Below are positions 8,251 to 17,264 of a DNA stretch of 64,000 nucleotides, piece after piece (within the stretch, counting starts at the first letter, position 1; the number at the start of each line of letters is the position of its first letter). This DNA comes from Ottowia thiooxydans DSM 14619 (GTDB lineage Bacteria > Pseudomonadota > Gammaproteobacteria > Burkholderiales > Burkholderiaceae_C): NCBI RefSeq assembly GCF_000422885.1, contig NZ_KE383943.1, positions 62,001 through 126,000 on the forward strand, written 5' to 3'. The position numbers were made by a program, and so were the translations under genes. Below the pieces are notes generated by a model. The model was not told where the DNA came from. It searched no databases and saw only the letters and a program-made list of their open reading frames with translations.

Positions 8251-9774
8251 TCACGCCTCCTCGTGCATGAGCGACAAGCCTATGGCGCCGCGCCGGCGCA
8301 GCCATGGGCTGGGGCGATAGCGGGGGTCGCCATACACGGTCTGCATGTTGAACAGCACTTCCAACACGTTGGATGGGCCGAACCGGTCGCCCAAGCTCAG
8401 CGGACCCGCAGGGTAGCCAAGGCCTAGAGTGACCGCCGTTTCGAGGTCTTTCGGGCTACATACGCGTTGCTGGCAGATGTCGCTGGCGATGTTGATGATG
8501 GTGCCCACCACACGCTGAGTGACGAAGCCGCCGGAATCGCGGATCACACTCACGGCTTTTCCATCGCGCGCGAACAAGGCGTGAGCGGCGTCTCTCATGT
8601 CGCTGCGGGTAGCCGGGTTTGTGGCGAGCACGCGGCGTTTGGTCGCCTTGTCGTCGATCAGCATATCTATGCCGACCGTGCGAGCGGGATCCAGACGTTC
8701 CACGACCGCGACAGTGGTGATGTCAAAGCCCAGTGGCGCAACGATAGTCAGCGCATCCATCGAGGGCGAGGCGCCGGTTTCGATCTTTGCACCCAAATCC
8801 TTGAGCAACTGAAGCAACTCCGAGCGGCGCGCTGCACGGGTAGAAACCCATACTGGGGGCAACTCGTCCACCTGCGGTACTGGAGGTTCGGCGGCTACTT
8901 GGGCAACGCCGTCGATGTAGTTGTAAAAACCTTCGCCCACTTTCTTGCCCACCACGCCGCCCGCCAATCGCTGGGCTGTGATAACGCTCGGCCGGTAACG
9001 GGGCTCATCGTAATACTGGGTATAGATGGATTCCATGACGGGATGGGAAACATCCAGCGCCGTGAGGTCAAACAACTCGAACGGGCCAAGTTTGAAGCCC
9101 ACCTGGTCTTTAAGGATGCGGTCTATGGTGGCGAAATCAGATACGCCCTCGCTCACGATGCGCAGGGCTTCCGTTCCGTAGCCGCGCCCGGCATGGTTCA
9201 CGATGAAACCGGGGGTGTCACCAGCCTGTACCGGCGTGTGTCCCATCTGACGCGCGTATTCGGTCAGTGCCGTGCAGGTGGCCTGGCTGGTCTTGAGGCC
9301 AGCGATGACCTCAACCACTTTCATCAGCGGTACGGGATTGAAGAAGTGGAAACCAGCGAACTGTTCAGGACGCTTCAAACCCGCAGCAATGGCAGTGACC
9401 GAGAGCGACGAAGTGTTGGTGGCAAGGACTGCGCTTGGTTTGACAATGTTTTCGAGCTCGCCAAAGAGCGTTTTCTTGACATCCAGGCGCTCGACAATGG
9501 CCTCGATCACGAAATCGCAATCAGCCAAGTCCGCAAGGGCGGCAGCAGACTTCAGGCGCGCTTTCTGTGCCTCCGCAGTAGCGGCTTCCAGCCGACCTTT
9601 TTCAACCAGCTTGTCCCATTGGGCGCTGATCGCGTCGCGTGCTTTGGAAATGGCCTGAGCCTGGGTGTCGTAGAGCAGCACGGTGGAGCCGGCCTGAGCG
9701 GCGATTTGCGCAATTCCGCGCCCCATAGCGCCGGTACCGACGATGCCTACAGTAGAAAAACGAGGGATATTCAT
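8251..9774 (-). CDS. paaH: 3-hydroxyacyl-CoA dehydrogenase, two-domain PaaH type
   Basis: 507 residues. An N-terminal Rossmann domain opens with GIVGTGAMGRGIAQIAA, continues with the catalytic-His segment GFHFFNPVPLMKVVEVI near residue 145, and is followed by two 3HCDH C-terminal domains (VNHAGRGYGTEALRI near 195; SGGFVTQRVVGTIIN near 415). This duplicated form is typical of NAD-dependent 3-hydroxyadipyl-CoA or 3-hydroxybutyryl-CoA dehydrogenases of phenylacetate and related pathways. No other paa genes are in view apart from the neighbouring crotonase, so the symbol marks family rather than proven pathway. Its start is 15 bases after the preceding gene, consistent with one operon. Confidence 0.9.
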   Translation of the reverse strand: MNIPRFSTVGIVGTGAMGRGIAQIAAQAGSTVLLYDTQAQAISKARDAISAQWDKLVEKGRLEAATAEAQKARLKSAAALADLADCDFVIEAIVERLDVKKTLFGELENIVKPSAVLATNTSSLSVTAIAAGLKRPEQFAGFHFFNPVPLMKVVEVIAGLKTSQATCTALTEYARQMGHTPVQAGDTPGFIVNHAGRGYGTEALRIVSEGVSDFATIDRILKDQVGFKLGPFELFDLTALDVSHPVMESIYTQYYDEPRYRPSVITAQRLAGGVVGKKVGEGFYNYIDGVAQVAAEPPVPQVDELPPVWVSTRAARRSELLQLLKDLGAKIETGASPSMDALTIVAPLGFDITTVAVVERLDPARTVGIDMLIDDKATKRRVLATNPATRSDMRDAAHALFARDGKAVSVIRDSGGFVTQRVVGTIINIASDICQQRVCSPKDLETAVTLGLGYPAGPLSLGDRFGPSNVLEVLFNMQTVYGDPRYRPSPWLRRRGAIGLSLMHEEA

Positions 9775-9789
9775 GACAAGGGATTATGG

Positions 9790-10797
9790 CTATCTTATGA
9801 CCTGCAAGGCCCCTGGGTTGACGATGTTCGTGGGCGTGCCACGCAGGAAATTTGCCACGTTGTCGAACGCGGCATTGAAATATTGCTCATAACTGTCTTG
9901 TTCTACATAGCCGATATGCGGCGTGCAGATGCAGTTCTCTAGCCGCAGCAGCGCATGGCCCTGCAGGATGGGTTCGGTTTCGAATACATCCACGGCTGCC
10001 ATTCCGGGGCGGCCGCGGTTCAGCGCGCTGACCAGGGTATCTGGCTCGATCAGTTCCGCGCGCGAAATATTGACCAGCAGGGCGGTGGGTTTCATTTGGC
10101 TCAGATCGTCCATGCGCACAATGGAGCGTGTGCTTTCGGTTAACCGAAGGTGAAGGGACAGCACGTCGCTTTGCGCGAAGAATTCAGCTTTTGAATGCGC
10201 GGCCATGTAACCATCATTCACAGCACGGGCGCGCGAAGCCTCCGAGCCCCAGACCAGCACTTGCATACCGAAAGCGCGGCCATATCCGGCTACCAATTGG
10301 CCGATTCTGCCGTAACCCCAAATCCCTAAGGTTCTGCCGCGCAAGACTTGACCAACACCGAAATTTGGCGGCATGGAGGCCGCTTTCAGCCCGGACTGTT
10401 GCCATGCGCCGTGCTTGAGGTTCCCAATGTATTGGGGCAGGCGTCGCATGGCGGCCATGATGAGGGCCCAGGTCAATTCGGCCGGGGCAATGGGAGAGCC
10501 CACACCTTCGGCCACGGCGATGCCGCGCTCTGTACAGGCGTTAACGTCGACGTGACTGCCCACACGACCGGTCTGCGAAATCATCTTCAGCTTGGGCAGC
10601 TTTTCGATCAGTTGGCGAGACAGGTGGGTGCGCTCGCGTATCAACACGATCACGTTGGCATCGCGTAGCCGCACCGACAACTGACCTAAGCCCTTGACGG
10701 TGTTCGTATAGACCTTGGCAGGCCATGTTTCCAGCTTGGTGGCGCAGGGGAGCTTTCTTACTGCATCCTGATAATCGTCAAGGATCACAATGTTCAT
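9790..10797 (-). CDS. D-2-hydroxyacid dehydrogenase family protein
   Basis: 335 residues from the ATG at 10797 (MNIVILDDYQDA); the frame extends to 10866 without support. The NAD-binding motif is GIWGYGRIGQLVAGYG near residue 150, and the catalytic set is visible as Arg in VNISRAEL, Glu in DVFETEP and His in TPHIGY. It reduces a 2-keto acid or oxidises a D-2-hydroxy acid with NAD(P). The group starting with LDDYQ is common in Burkholderiales and is mostly uncharacterised for substrate. It is the first gene of the seven-gene minus-strand cluster. Confidence 0.9.
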   Translation of the reverse strand: MNIVILDDYQDAVRKLPCATKLETWPAKVYTNTVKGLGQLSVRLRDANVIVLIRERTHLSRQLIEKLPKLKMISQTGRVGSHVDVNACTERGIAVAEGVGSPIAPAELTWALIMAAMRRLPQYIGNLKHGAWQQSGLKAASMPPNFGVGQVLRGRTLGIWGYGRIGQLVAGYGRAFGMQVLVWGSEASRARAVNDGYMAAHSKAEFFAQSDVLSLHLRLTESTRSIVRMDDLSQMKPTALLVNISRAELIEPDTLVSALNRGRPGMAAVDVFETEPILQGHALLRLENCICTPHIGYVEQDSYEQYFNAAFDNVANFLRGTPTNIVNPGALQVIR

Positions 10798-10963
10798 CCC
10801 CCGCATTGTGCCTGCGTGGTTCGACGACCGTTCCCGTGTCAACCAAAAACCATTGCAATAGGCCAAAACCTCCCCCGAAAGGAGGTCTTGCTAAGCAGTG
10901 AAATCGGAGCGCCCGAGGCGCTTCGTTTTAGGGGCCGTGTCAGGGGCCGTATAAGGGGCCGTT

Positions 10964-11395
10964 TTAGGCTCGCCGCGCGTGCGTATTGAAGGGTTCAGCC
11001 TCAGCCATGCGGTCTAGTTCGGCGCAGACATCTGCCAAGCGACCGGACAATCGCAGGCGCCCTGCGGTACCAGGTGCTTGACCGGCTTCAACTAGCCGCA
11101 TGACGCGCAATGGTTGTAAGGTGGGGGCCTCAGACGAACCGACACCTGTAGAACCTACACCTGTGGAGCCGACACTTGTGGACTCGATCAGCCGTAACGC
11201 TACACGCCTGCGTGCAGCGGCGGCCCAATGTTCGCCAGTGGACACCAATTGAGTTCGCGAACTGGCTGGCCGGCGGCGGAAGCTGGGCACCGACAGCGCA
11301 GAAATACTGGCGGAGGTGCTGACAGAGGTGCCGGAAGAAGGGGCGAGGGCGTTGAAGGCTTGTGCACCTGCCAAATTGATGACATTCGATCCCAT
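10964..11395 (-). CDS. Hypothetical protein downstream of lexA
   Basis: 143 residues from the ATG at 11395, which has AAAGGG upstream; a frame to 11440 is less likely. I do not recognise a named domain. The start MGSNVINLAGAQAFNAL is followed by a Ser/Thr/Ala-rich low-complexity region, an Arg-rich patch, a VGSTG pentapeptide repeated about three times (15-base DNA repeat at 11139-11183), and a more ordered end with RLRLSGRLADVCAELDRMAEAE. Similar short proteins ending in GRMADVCAELDRL are, as far as I recall, frequent in Comamonadaceae. It lies 160 bases after lexA behind a palindrome, so it may have its own control. Confidence 0.6.
   Translation of the reverse strand: MGSNVINLAGAQAFNALAPSSGTSVSTSASISALSVPSFRRRPASSRTQLVSTGEHWAAAARRRVALRLIESTSVGSTGVGSTGVGSSEAPTLQPLRVMRLVEAGQAPGTAGRLRLSGRLADVCAELDRMAEAEPFNTHARRA
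11139..11183. repeat. Three tandem 15-base repeats inside the hypothetical gene
   Basis: The units CCGACACCTGTAGAA, CCTACACCTGTGGAG and CCGACACTTGTGGAC follow each other directly. On the coding strand they give the VGSTG pentapeptide repeat. The 15-base period keeps the frame, so copy number could vary between strains without breaking the gene. Confidence 0.8.
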
Positions 11396-11441
11396 GTGAA
11401 ACCCTTTTGTTTGAGAGGTTGAACATAGGCAGGATTGCAAA

Positions 11442-11458
11442 TGAGGTGTATCACCTCA
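11442..11458. promoter_or_regulatory. Perfect palindrome, candidate operator
   Basis: TGAGGTG TAT CACCTCA is a perfect inverted repeat with a three-base centre, located 47 bases upstream of the hypothetical gene's start and 98 bases after the end of lexA. It has no trailing T run, so it looks more like a protein-binding site than a terminator. The binding protein is not identified. Confidence 0.45.
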
Positions 11459-11555
11459 AACTGGCGCCGCCGCAGGGTGTGGAAAGCCCCGCCTCGCGCG
11501 TGGCGCGAAGCTATGACCGTCTGCACGCCCGCCACCTGCCGGCGGCGCGAGAAAA

Positions 11556-12215
11556 CTACATCAGCATGCTGTTGCGGATGAGGCCAACGGCCAGCCCCTC
11601 AATCTCGAACGGTTCACCCGGTTCGACGACGATGGTGGGGTAATCTGGATTCTCGGCGTGCAGTTCGATCTGGTTTTTATTGCGATGAAAACGCTTGACG
11701 GTGACATCATCACCCAGCCGCGCCACCACGATCTGTCCGTTGCGCGCTTCGCGTGTGGACAGAACGGCTAGAAGATCCCCATCCATGATGCCTGCGTCGC
11801 GCATGGACATGCCTCGCACGCGCAAAAGATAGTCAGGCTTTTGCTGGAACAGGCTTGATTCCAGATGGTAGGTTTGATCAACGTGCTCTTGCGCCAGGAT
11901 GGGCGAGCCGGCCGCTACGCGACCAATGAGCGGCAGCGCCAGCTGAGCCAGGCCGGGTAGTCCCAATTGGTGCCCGGGTGAATCTTGCCGGCTTCCGCCT
12001 TTGAGACGAATGCCCCGCGATGTACCGCTTACGAGCTCTATGACACCTTTGCGGGCCAGAGCCTGCAGATGTTCTTCAGCTGCATTGGCAGATTTGAAGC
12101 CCAGTTCAGCCGCAATTTCCGCCCGAGTGGGAGGTGCACCAGTGCGTGCAATGGCGTTTTGCACCAGTTGCAGAATCTGTTGCTGGCGAGCGGTGAGTTT
12201 GGGGCTGTCGATCAT
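11556..12215 (-). CDS. lexA: LexA repressor
   Basis: 219 residues. Residues 1-70 form the winged helix-turn-helix ([43 protein letters not shown]), and the C-terminal half is the S24 self-cleaving domain with the Ala-Gly cleavage site in VAAGSP near residue 105, catalytic Ser in RGMSMRDAG near 140 and Lys in DVTVKRFH near 177. It represses the SOS regulon until RecA-ssDNA triggers self-cleavage. A LexA box lies about 100 bases upstream, so autorepression is expected. Confidence 0.97.
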   Translation of the reverse strand: MIDSPKLTARQQQILQLVQNAIARTGAPPTRAEIAAELGFKSANAAEEHLQALARKGVIELVSGTSRGIRLKGGSRQDSPGHQLGLPGLAQLALPLIGRVAAGSPILAQEHVDQTYHLESSLFQQKPDYLLRVRGMSMRDAGIMDGDLLAVLSTREARNGQIVVARLGDDVTVKRFHRNKNQIELHAENPDYPTIVVEPGEPFEIEGLAVGLIRNSMLM

Positions 12216-12317
12216 CGTGAGTTCCTTTGGCTACCGGGCGTCTGATAGAGACTTTGACACGGGGGTGGACCAGTGAAGTTCGAAAATTCGGTGAAAACCT
12301 GTGTTGATATCCAGTAA

Positions 12318-12333
12318 CTGTATTTTTAACCAG
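12318..12333. promoter_or_regulatory. LexA (SOS) box upstream of lexA
   Basis: CTGTATTTTTAACCAG matches the CTGT-N8-ACAG box except for one base in the right half (CCAG), the same deviation found in one of the two E. coli lexA boxes. Flanking bases extend the symmetry (AACTG-N10-CAGTT at 12316-12335). It sits in the region expected for the lexA promoter. Confidence 0.75.
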
Positions 12334-12390
12334 TTTTAAATCAAACGCAAGCCCCTGCCTTGTTTTTTGGTCAAAAGCGGTTTGCGAGGC

Positions 12391-12426
12391 AAAAAAAAGA
12401 CAGCCATCAAGATGTTGATGGCTGTC
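12391..12426 (-). terminator. Terminator of adk
   Basis: A perfect 11-base-pair stem (GACAGCCATCA at 12399-12409 with TGATGGCTGTC at 12416-12426) with a six-base loop. Read on the minus strand it is followed by eight T residues. It lies 85 bases after the adk stop codon, so the adk transcript should end before lexA. Confidence 0.9.
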
Positions 12427-12511
12427 CTGAGGGGAGCTGTAGGCGGGCCATTTCTGACCGGCTGAGCAAACTCGAGCCGGCGAGCCGGCGGGTTCGTTAG
12501 GTTTTTGAACC

Positions 12512-13273
<762 letters not shown>

Positions 13274-14032
13274 TTATTGGCCCCAGAGCTGTCGCACGCG
13301 CTCCAGATCCTGCGGCGTGTCAACGCCCGGGCCCGGTGCTTTTGGTGTCAGGTGTACTGCGATGCGGTGTCCGTGCCATAGCACCCGCAACTGTTCCAGC
13401 GCCTCGCATTGCTCCAGAGGGGCGGCCGGCAGTGCAGGGAAAGCGCGCAAAAAAGCCGCTCTATAGCTATAAATTCCTATATGACGAAGCGGCGCCGGGT
13501 TGGTGGGTAGCGCGCTGATGCCTTCAGCGAAGCCATCACGCCACCAGGGGATGGGTGCGCGGCTGAATGTGAGTGCCAGCCCTTGGCGGTCGGTCACCAC
13601 TTTCACCACGTTCGGATTGATGAAGTCTTCCAACGCGTGGATGGTATGGGCTGCAGTGCCCATCTTCACCGCGGGCTGGCTGGCCAGTAAATTCGCCACC
13701 GCATCAATGAGGGCGGGGTCAATGAGCGGTTCGTCACCTTGCACATTGACGACGATGTCTTGCCCATCCAGCCCCAGTTGCTCACACGCCTCCGCCAGGC
13801 GGTCGCTTCCGCTGGGATGGTCAGTGCGCGTAGGAATAGCCCACACACCATGAGTGGCACAGGCTTGCAGGATCTCCGGCGCGTCCGTAGCCACGACGAC
13901 CTGCGCGGCGCCGGATTGCTCGGCTCTCTCGGCCACGCGCACGATCATCGGTTTGCCCCCAATATCCGCCAAGGGCTTGTTCGGCAAGCGGGTAGAGGCG
14001 AGGCGGGCGGGAATGATGACGGAGAAAGTCAC
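13274..14032 (-). CDS. kdsB: 3-deoxy-manno-octulosonate cytidylyltransferase
   Basis: 252 residues. The nucleotidyltransferase signature is [24 protein letters not shown] at the start (residues 6 onward), followed by [13 protein letters not shown] near residue 70, [10 protein letters not shown] near 95, and [12 protein letters not shown] near 185. It activates Kdo as CMP-Kdo for lipid A inner-core synthesis. The next gene upstream (Trm112-like) stops two bases before its start region, and lpxK is two genes further upstream, so the block groups lipopolysaccharide functions. Confidence 0.96.
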   Translation of the reverse strand: MTFSVIIPARLASTRLPNKPLADIGGKPMIVRVAERAEQSGAAQVVVATDAPEILQACATHGVWAIPTRTDHPSGSDRLAEACEQLGLDGQDIVVNVQGDEPLIDPALIDAVANLLASQPAVKMGTAAHTIHALEDFINPNVVKVVTDRQGLALTFSRAPIPWWRDGFAEGISALPTNPAPLRHIGIYSYRAAFLRAFPALPAAPLEQCEALEQLRVLWHGHRIAVHLTPKAPGPGVDTPQDLERVRQLWGQ

Positions 14033-14034
14033 GG

Positions 14035-14244
14035 TCAGTTGACGAGGGGTGTGCGTTTTGGAAGCTTTTCTACCTCTTCATCCGAGACTGCACGAGCCTC
14101 GCTTTCCAGCATGACGGGGATGCCGTCACGGATGGGATAAGCCAAACGGGCTGAGCGGGAAATGAGCTCGCTTTTCTCGCGATCGTAGTCAAGCGGCCCC
14201 TTGGTGACGGGGCAGACGAGTAGCTCAAGCAGTTTGGGATCCAT
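14035..14244 (-). CDS. ycaR: Trm112-family zinc-ribbon-like protein (YcaR)
   Basis: 69 residues from the ATG at 14244 with AGG upstream; a TTG at 14256 would add four residues. The start [21 protein letters not shown] and the end [17 protein letters not shown] are typical of the small bacterial Trm112/YcaR family that lies between lpxK and kdsB in many Proteobacteria. Only one cysteine remains where relatives often have more, so zinc binding is doubtful. Exact function is unknown; Trm112 proteins elsewhere are partners of methyltransferases. Confidence 0.9.
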   Translation of the reverse strand: MDPKLLELLVCPVTKGPLDYDREKSELISRSARLAYPIRDGIPVMLESEARAVSDEEVEKLPKRTPLVN

Positions 14245-14263
14245 ATTTGCCTGCAATTGAAGT

Positions 14264-14596
14264 TCAATGAGCCGCAGAGCGGGAAAAAATATTCATGACG
14301 GCAACCCCGGCGACGATAAGGGCCATGCCGGCCAGGGCCGGCGCATCAAGCTTCTGTCCAAACAAAATCCAGCCCGCCACCGTGATGAGCACCAGCCCAA
14401 CGCCCGACCAGATAGCGTAGGCGATGCCCATGGGAATGGTTCGAAGCGTGAGCGAAAGACAAAAGAACGCCGTGCCGTAGCCAGCCACCACCAGCGCCGA
14501 GGGGCCGAGGCGAGTGAAGCCATCGCTGGCCTTGAGCGCAAGGGTGCCAATGACCTCAGCCAGGATGGCCAGTGCAAGAATCAACCAGGGTTTCAT
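14264..14596 (-). CDS. Small multidrug resistance (SMR) transporter, EmrE-like
   Basis: 110 residues with four transmembrane helices, the size of the SMR family. The essential membrane-embedded glutamate is Glu14 ([16 protein letters not shown]), and [11 protein letters not shown] marks helix 3. These proteins are dual-topology proton antiporters exporting quaternary cations or guanidinium-type compounds. The ATG overlaps the lpxK stop codon (ATGA), so it is translationally coupled to lpxK. An SMR gene between lpxK and the Trm112 gene is not the most common layout. Confidence 0.92.
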   Translation of the reverse strand: MKPWLILALAILAEVIGTLALKASDGFTRLGPSALVVAGYGTAFFCLSLTLRTIPMGIAYAIWSGVGLVLITVAGWILFGQKLDAPALAGMALIVAGVAVMNIFSRSAAH

Positions 14597-15588
14597 GCCC
14601 TGGATGATAGCTTTGCGCCCAACTCCTCCAGAAAGGCGTCTGGCACGTGCAACATCAATGGTACGGCCAGAGCGTCCGGCCAATAACGCCAAAGTTTTGC
14701 AGCGTCTTTTTCCGTACAGACAAGCGGTTGGTTTGCACCGGGTAACTCGGGCAGATCAGCGAAATTGTCGTGGTCGGGGAGGGCGATGGCGTGTGCCAGC
14801 GTCAGTCCCTCGGCGCGCAGCATGCTGAAAAATGCCTCCGGCTGCGCAATGCCGGCCAAGGCCGTGACAGGCTGCCCGCGCAGGTTGGTCAAGGCCACTT
14901 GGCTGCCATCGGCGCGCACTGCGTTCATGGCGAGTGTGCGACGAACGCTAAAAGAACGCGCAGGCGGTGAAGACAAAGGGGCATCAGGGGCGCACAGCAC
15001 AAAGTCCACTGAACGCGGCCAGGGCTCCCGAAGCGGCCCTGCTGGAAGCAGCCACCCGTTGCCAACGCCGCGCGCGTCGAACACACAAACCTCCACGTCC
15101 CGACCCAGAGCCAGGTGCTGCAGCCCATCGTCACATACCAACACATTGACAGAGGGATAAGCCGCCAACAGCGCTTTACCCGCCTCCGCGCGCCGCGCCG
15201 CGACAAACACCGGCACTCCAGTCCGGCGGCGAAGCAGCAGTGCCTCATCCCCCGCATCAAGAGGATCGTCAGCGGGCCGTACCTCACGACAATCGCGCGT
15301 ACGCCGTCCATACCCACGCGAAATGATCCCCGGACGCCAGCCTCGTTCCCGCAGATGTTCAGCGATAGCCAAAGTCGCAGGCGTTTTACCCGCCCCCCCG
15401 GCAATCACATTGCCAACGACGATCACCGGCACCGGCAGGCGCTCGGTTTTCAACAGCCCCCACCTGTAAAGCACGCACTTCAAGGCGACTAGACCCCGAT
15501 AAATCAGGGAAACAGGCAACAACCCCCAAGCCAGCACCCCACGCTGCCTCCAGCTATCCAACAGCTTTCTTTCCAGGGCGCCTCGCAT
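14593..15588 (-). CDS. lpxK: Tetraacyldisaccharide 4'-kinase
   Basis: 331 residues. A P-loop-like [21 protein letters not shown] near residue 58 and [14 protein letters not shown] near 89 are diagnostic of LpxK, an inner-membrane-associated kinase that adds the 4'-phosphate to lipid A disaccharide. The first ~40 residues contain a hydrophobic helix. Later marks are [18 protein letters not shown] near residue 150 and [11 protein letters not shown] near the end. It is separated from exbD by about 250 bases holding two copies of an intergenic repeat. Confidence 0.95.
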   Translation of the reverse strand: MRGALERKLLDSWRQRGVLAWGLLPVSLIYRGLVALKCVLYRWGLLKTERLPVPVIVVGNVIAGGAGKTPATLAIAEHLRERGWRPGIISRGYGRRTRDCREVRPADDPLDAGDEALLLRRRTGVPVFVAARRAEAGKALLAAYPSVNVLVCDDGLQHLALGRDVEVCVFDARGVGNGWLLPAGPLREPWPRSVDFVLCAPDAPLSSPPARSFSVRRTLAMNAVRADGSQVALTNLRGQPVTALAGIAQPEAFFSMLRAEGLTLAHAIALPDHDNFADLPELPGANQPLVCTEKDAAKLWRYWPDALAVPLMLHVPDAFLEELGAKLSSRA

Positions 15589-15614
15589 GGGTACTAACCT
15601 ACCTCAATCAATCA

Positions 15615-15694
15615 AAAGGCTGCGGAGCAAGCCACGCCAGTGCGGCCGCGGAGCTGGCTTTGCCAGGCCGCTGGCAGCGTCCCCTGGGGGAAGA
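15615..15694. repeat. Intergenic repeat, copy 1
   Basis: Shares AAAGGCTGCGGAGCAAGCCA, GCGGAGCTGGCTTTGCCAGG and a following CCGCTG with copies at 15744-15848 and 19604-19704. The core CTGGC TTT GCCAG is a short palindrome, as in REP-type elements. This copy stops before the GCGACTCAGGGGG end present in the other two. Confidence 0.85.
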
Positions 15695-15743
15695 CGCAGC
15701 GTGGACCATTGTCAAGGCGTAAAGCGAAATGCGCAACGCATCG

Positions 15744-15848
15744 AAAGGCTGCGGAGCAAGCCATCCCAGTGCCGTCGCGGAGCTGGCTTTGCCAGGCCGC
15801 TGACGGCGTCACCCTGGGGGGAAGGCGCGCAAGCGACTCAGGGGGGGG
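15744..15848. repeat. Intergenic repeat, copy 2, overlapping the end of exbD
   Basis: A full-length copy of about 105 bases. Its right end reads AAGCGACTCAGGGGGGGG; on the minus strand this supplies the last two proline codons and the TGA stop of exbD. Copies 1 and 2 are only 50 bases apart in the same orientation. Confidence 0.88.
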
Positions 15849-16251
15849 AAAGACTCTGCGCCGCAAAGGTGATCTGCGTCAGCCCTTCGCGCCGGGCAGC
15901 TTCCATGACTGTAATGACTGACTGATGGCTCGCCATGGCGTCAGCACTGATGATGATGATGCCGTCCTTGGCCGCGGTGCGGCGCAGGGCTGCCGCCAGG
16001 GCGTCCACGCCACGCCCGGCCAGAGGTTCACGGTTGACCATGTAGCGGCCGTCTGCGGCCACGGCAACGATCACTTCCTTGGGCCGGTCTCGTTGCGCGT
16101 CGGCGTTGGCCACAGGCAGGGTGAGCTGCATCTCGGTGAACTTGCTGTACGTGGTGGTCAGCATAAGAAAGATCAGAACCACCAGCAGGACATCAATGAA
16201 CGGGATCAGGTTGATCTCCGGTTCCTCCGGTGAACGCGCCCGGAACTTCAC
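15838..16251 (-). CDS. exbD: ExbD/TolR-family biopolymer transport protein
   Basis: 137 residues with one N-terminal membrane helix and a periplasmic domain. The conserved membrane-embedded Asp is in INLIPFIDVLLVVLIFLM. I chose the GTG at 16251: it overlaps the exbB stop (GTGA) and is preceded by AGAGGAG; an ATG at 16281 would give a 34-base overlap. With ExbB it forms the proton-driven motor that energises TonB-type or Tol-type transport. No tonB is adjacent. The last residues (SLSPP) and stop codon come from an intergenic repeat. Confidence 0.93.
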   Translation of the reverse strand: MKFRARSPEEPEINLIPFIDVLLVVLIFLMLTTTYSKFTEMQLTLPVANADAQRDRPKEVIVAVAADGRYMVNREPLAGRGVDALAAALRRTAAKDGIIIISADAMASHQSVITVMEAARREGLTQITFAAQSLSPP

Positions 16252-16901
16252 CGTGCGCGCTCCTCTGATCTGCCTGGGCATAGCCGCTCCAAGTGGCGGG
16301 CAAAGCGCTCAGCGGCCAGTTCCAGCTCCATCACGTACCCATCTACCCGAGCGCGGAAGTAGCGCCAGAAGATCAGGGTGGGGATCGCGACGATCAGCCC
16401 GAAGGCGGTGTTATAGAGCGCTATTGAAATGCCGTGGGCCAACTGTGCGGGGTTGCCTCCAGAGAGCGAGCCCGTGGGGGCCTGCGAGCCGAAGATCTCG
16501 ATCATGCCGATCACTGTTCCCAGCAGGCCCAGCAGCGGCGCTGCGGACGCAATGGTGGCCAGCGCGGGCAGATAGCGCTCCAGATGATGCGCCTCCTGGC
16601 GGCCCGCAGCTTCCATGGCTGCGCGCATTTCCTCGGCGCTGCACTGAGGGTTGCTGGCAATGGCTCGCCAACCGGCGGCCAGCACCTTGCCCAGCGCCGA
16701 GTGATCTCCGAGTTGAGCGATCACATCGGGCGTAGGCACGGCCTCTCGCGAGATGCCGATGGCTTCATCGGTGAGATTGGGCGTGAGCACGCGTGCGCGC
16801 TTCAGCTTGATGAAGCGCTCAATAATGAATGCCAGCGCCAGAATGGAGCAAAGAATCAGTGGCCAGATAGGCCAGCCGGCGGCTTGTATGATCGAAAGCA
16901 A
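16248..16901 (-). CDS. exbB: MotA/TolQ/ExbB proton channel family protein
   Basis: 217 residues with three predicted membrane helices: one near the N-terminus (WPIWPLILCSILALAFIIERFI) and two after residue 110 (ASAAPLLGLLGTVIGMIEIF; ISIALYNTAFGLIVAIPTLIFW), the layout of ExbB/TolQ. The GLLGTVxGM motif is diagnostic. It assembles as a pentamer around ExbD and conducts protons at the inner membrane. The pair precedes lpxK in many Burkholderiales. Confidence 0.94.
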   Translation of the reverse strand: MLSIIQAAGWPIWPLILCSILALAFIIERFIKLKRARVLTPNLTDEAIGISREAVPTPDVIAQLGDHSALGKVLAAGWRAIASNPQCSAEEMRAAMEAAGRQEAHHLERYLPALATIASAAPLLGLLGTVIGMIEIFGSQAPTGSLSGGNPAQLAHGISIALYNTAFGLIVAIPTLIFWRYFRARVDGYVMELELAAERFARHLERLCPGRSEERAR

Positions 16902-17264
16902 GGCTTGTATCTCCGCTGACCGCTGGTGGGCGTCGCTTCAGGAAATGATGAATGCGAGCGATTATGGCGCATGGGTTGGTGGTCATCCGCGTATGTGCCA
17001 ACTCACATCCGTTCACGACTCCCCTCAAACCACAATTTCTGTGGATAACTTTGTGAACAAGTACCCTGACAATGGCCTGAAACGACGGTTTGACGCGGTT
17101 TGTGACACTTTGATGATTTGATAGGCAGGAAAAAATCTAATGAAATCAATATCTTGCACGAGAGAATCAGCGTTTGCGGCAGGTTTTTCGGGAGATTGCC
17201 TGCAGTGGGCCTCGCTGTGGAGTAGTCAAGCCACCTTGTTCTGCAAAATCATCGGCTAAAGGGC
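16902..17264. other. Divergent intergenic region exbB/xseA
   Basis: No gene is supported. The stretch must contain the divergent promoters of exbBD (minus) and xseA (plus), but no clear -35/-10 pair stands out. It is relatively AT-rich to the right and holds a single perfect DnaA box at 17040-17048. Another frame (17174-17554) overlaps xseA and is a shadow. Confidence 0.6.
17040..17048 (-). promoter_or_regulatory. Isolated DnaA box
   Basis: TGTGGATAA is the exact reverse complement of the consensus DnaA box TTATCCACA. Only one copy is visible, followed by TTGTGAACAA, and dnaA/dnaN are not in the window, so this is not an origin. It could be chance or DnaA-dependent regulation of xseA. Confidence 0.3.

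Noticed and set aside
8467-9942. 491-residue open frame antisense to the 3-hydroxyacyl-CoA dehydrogenase gene.
   Set aside because: Mirror frame of a clear gene in high-GC DNA; no domain, no ribosome binding site.
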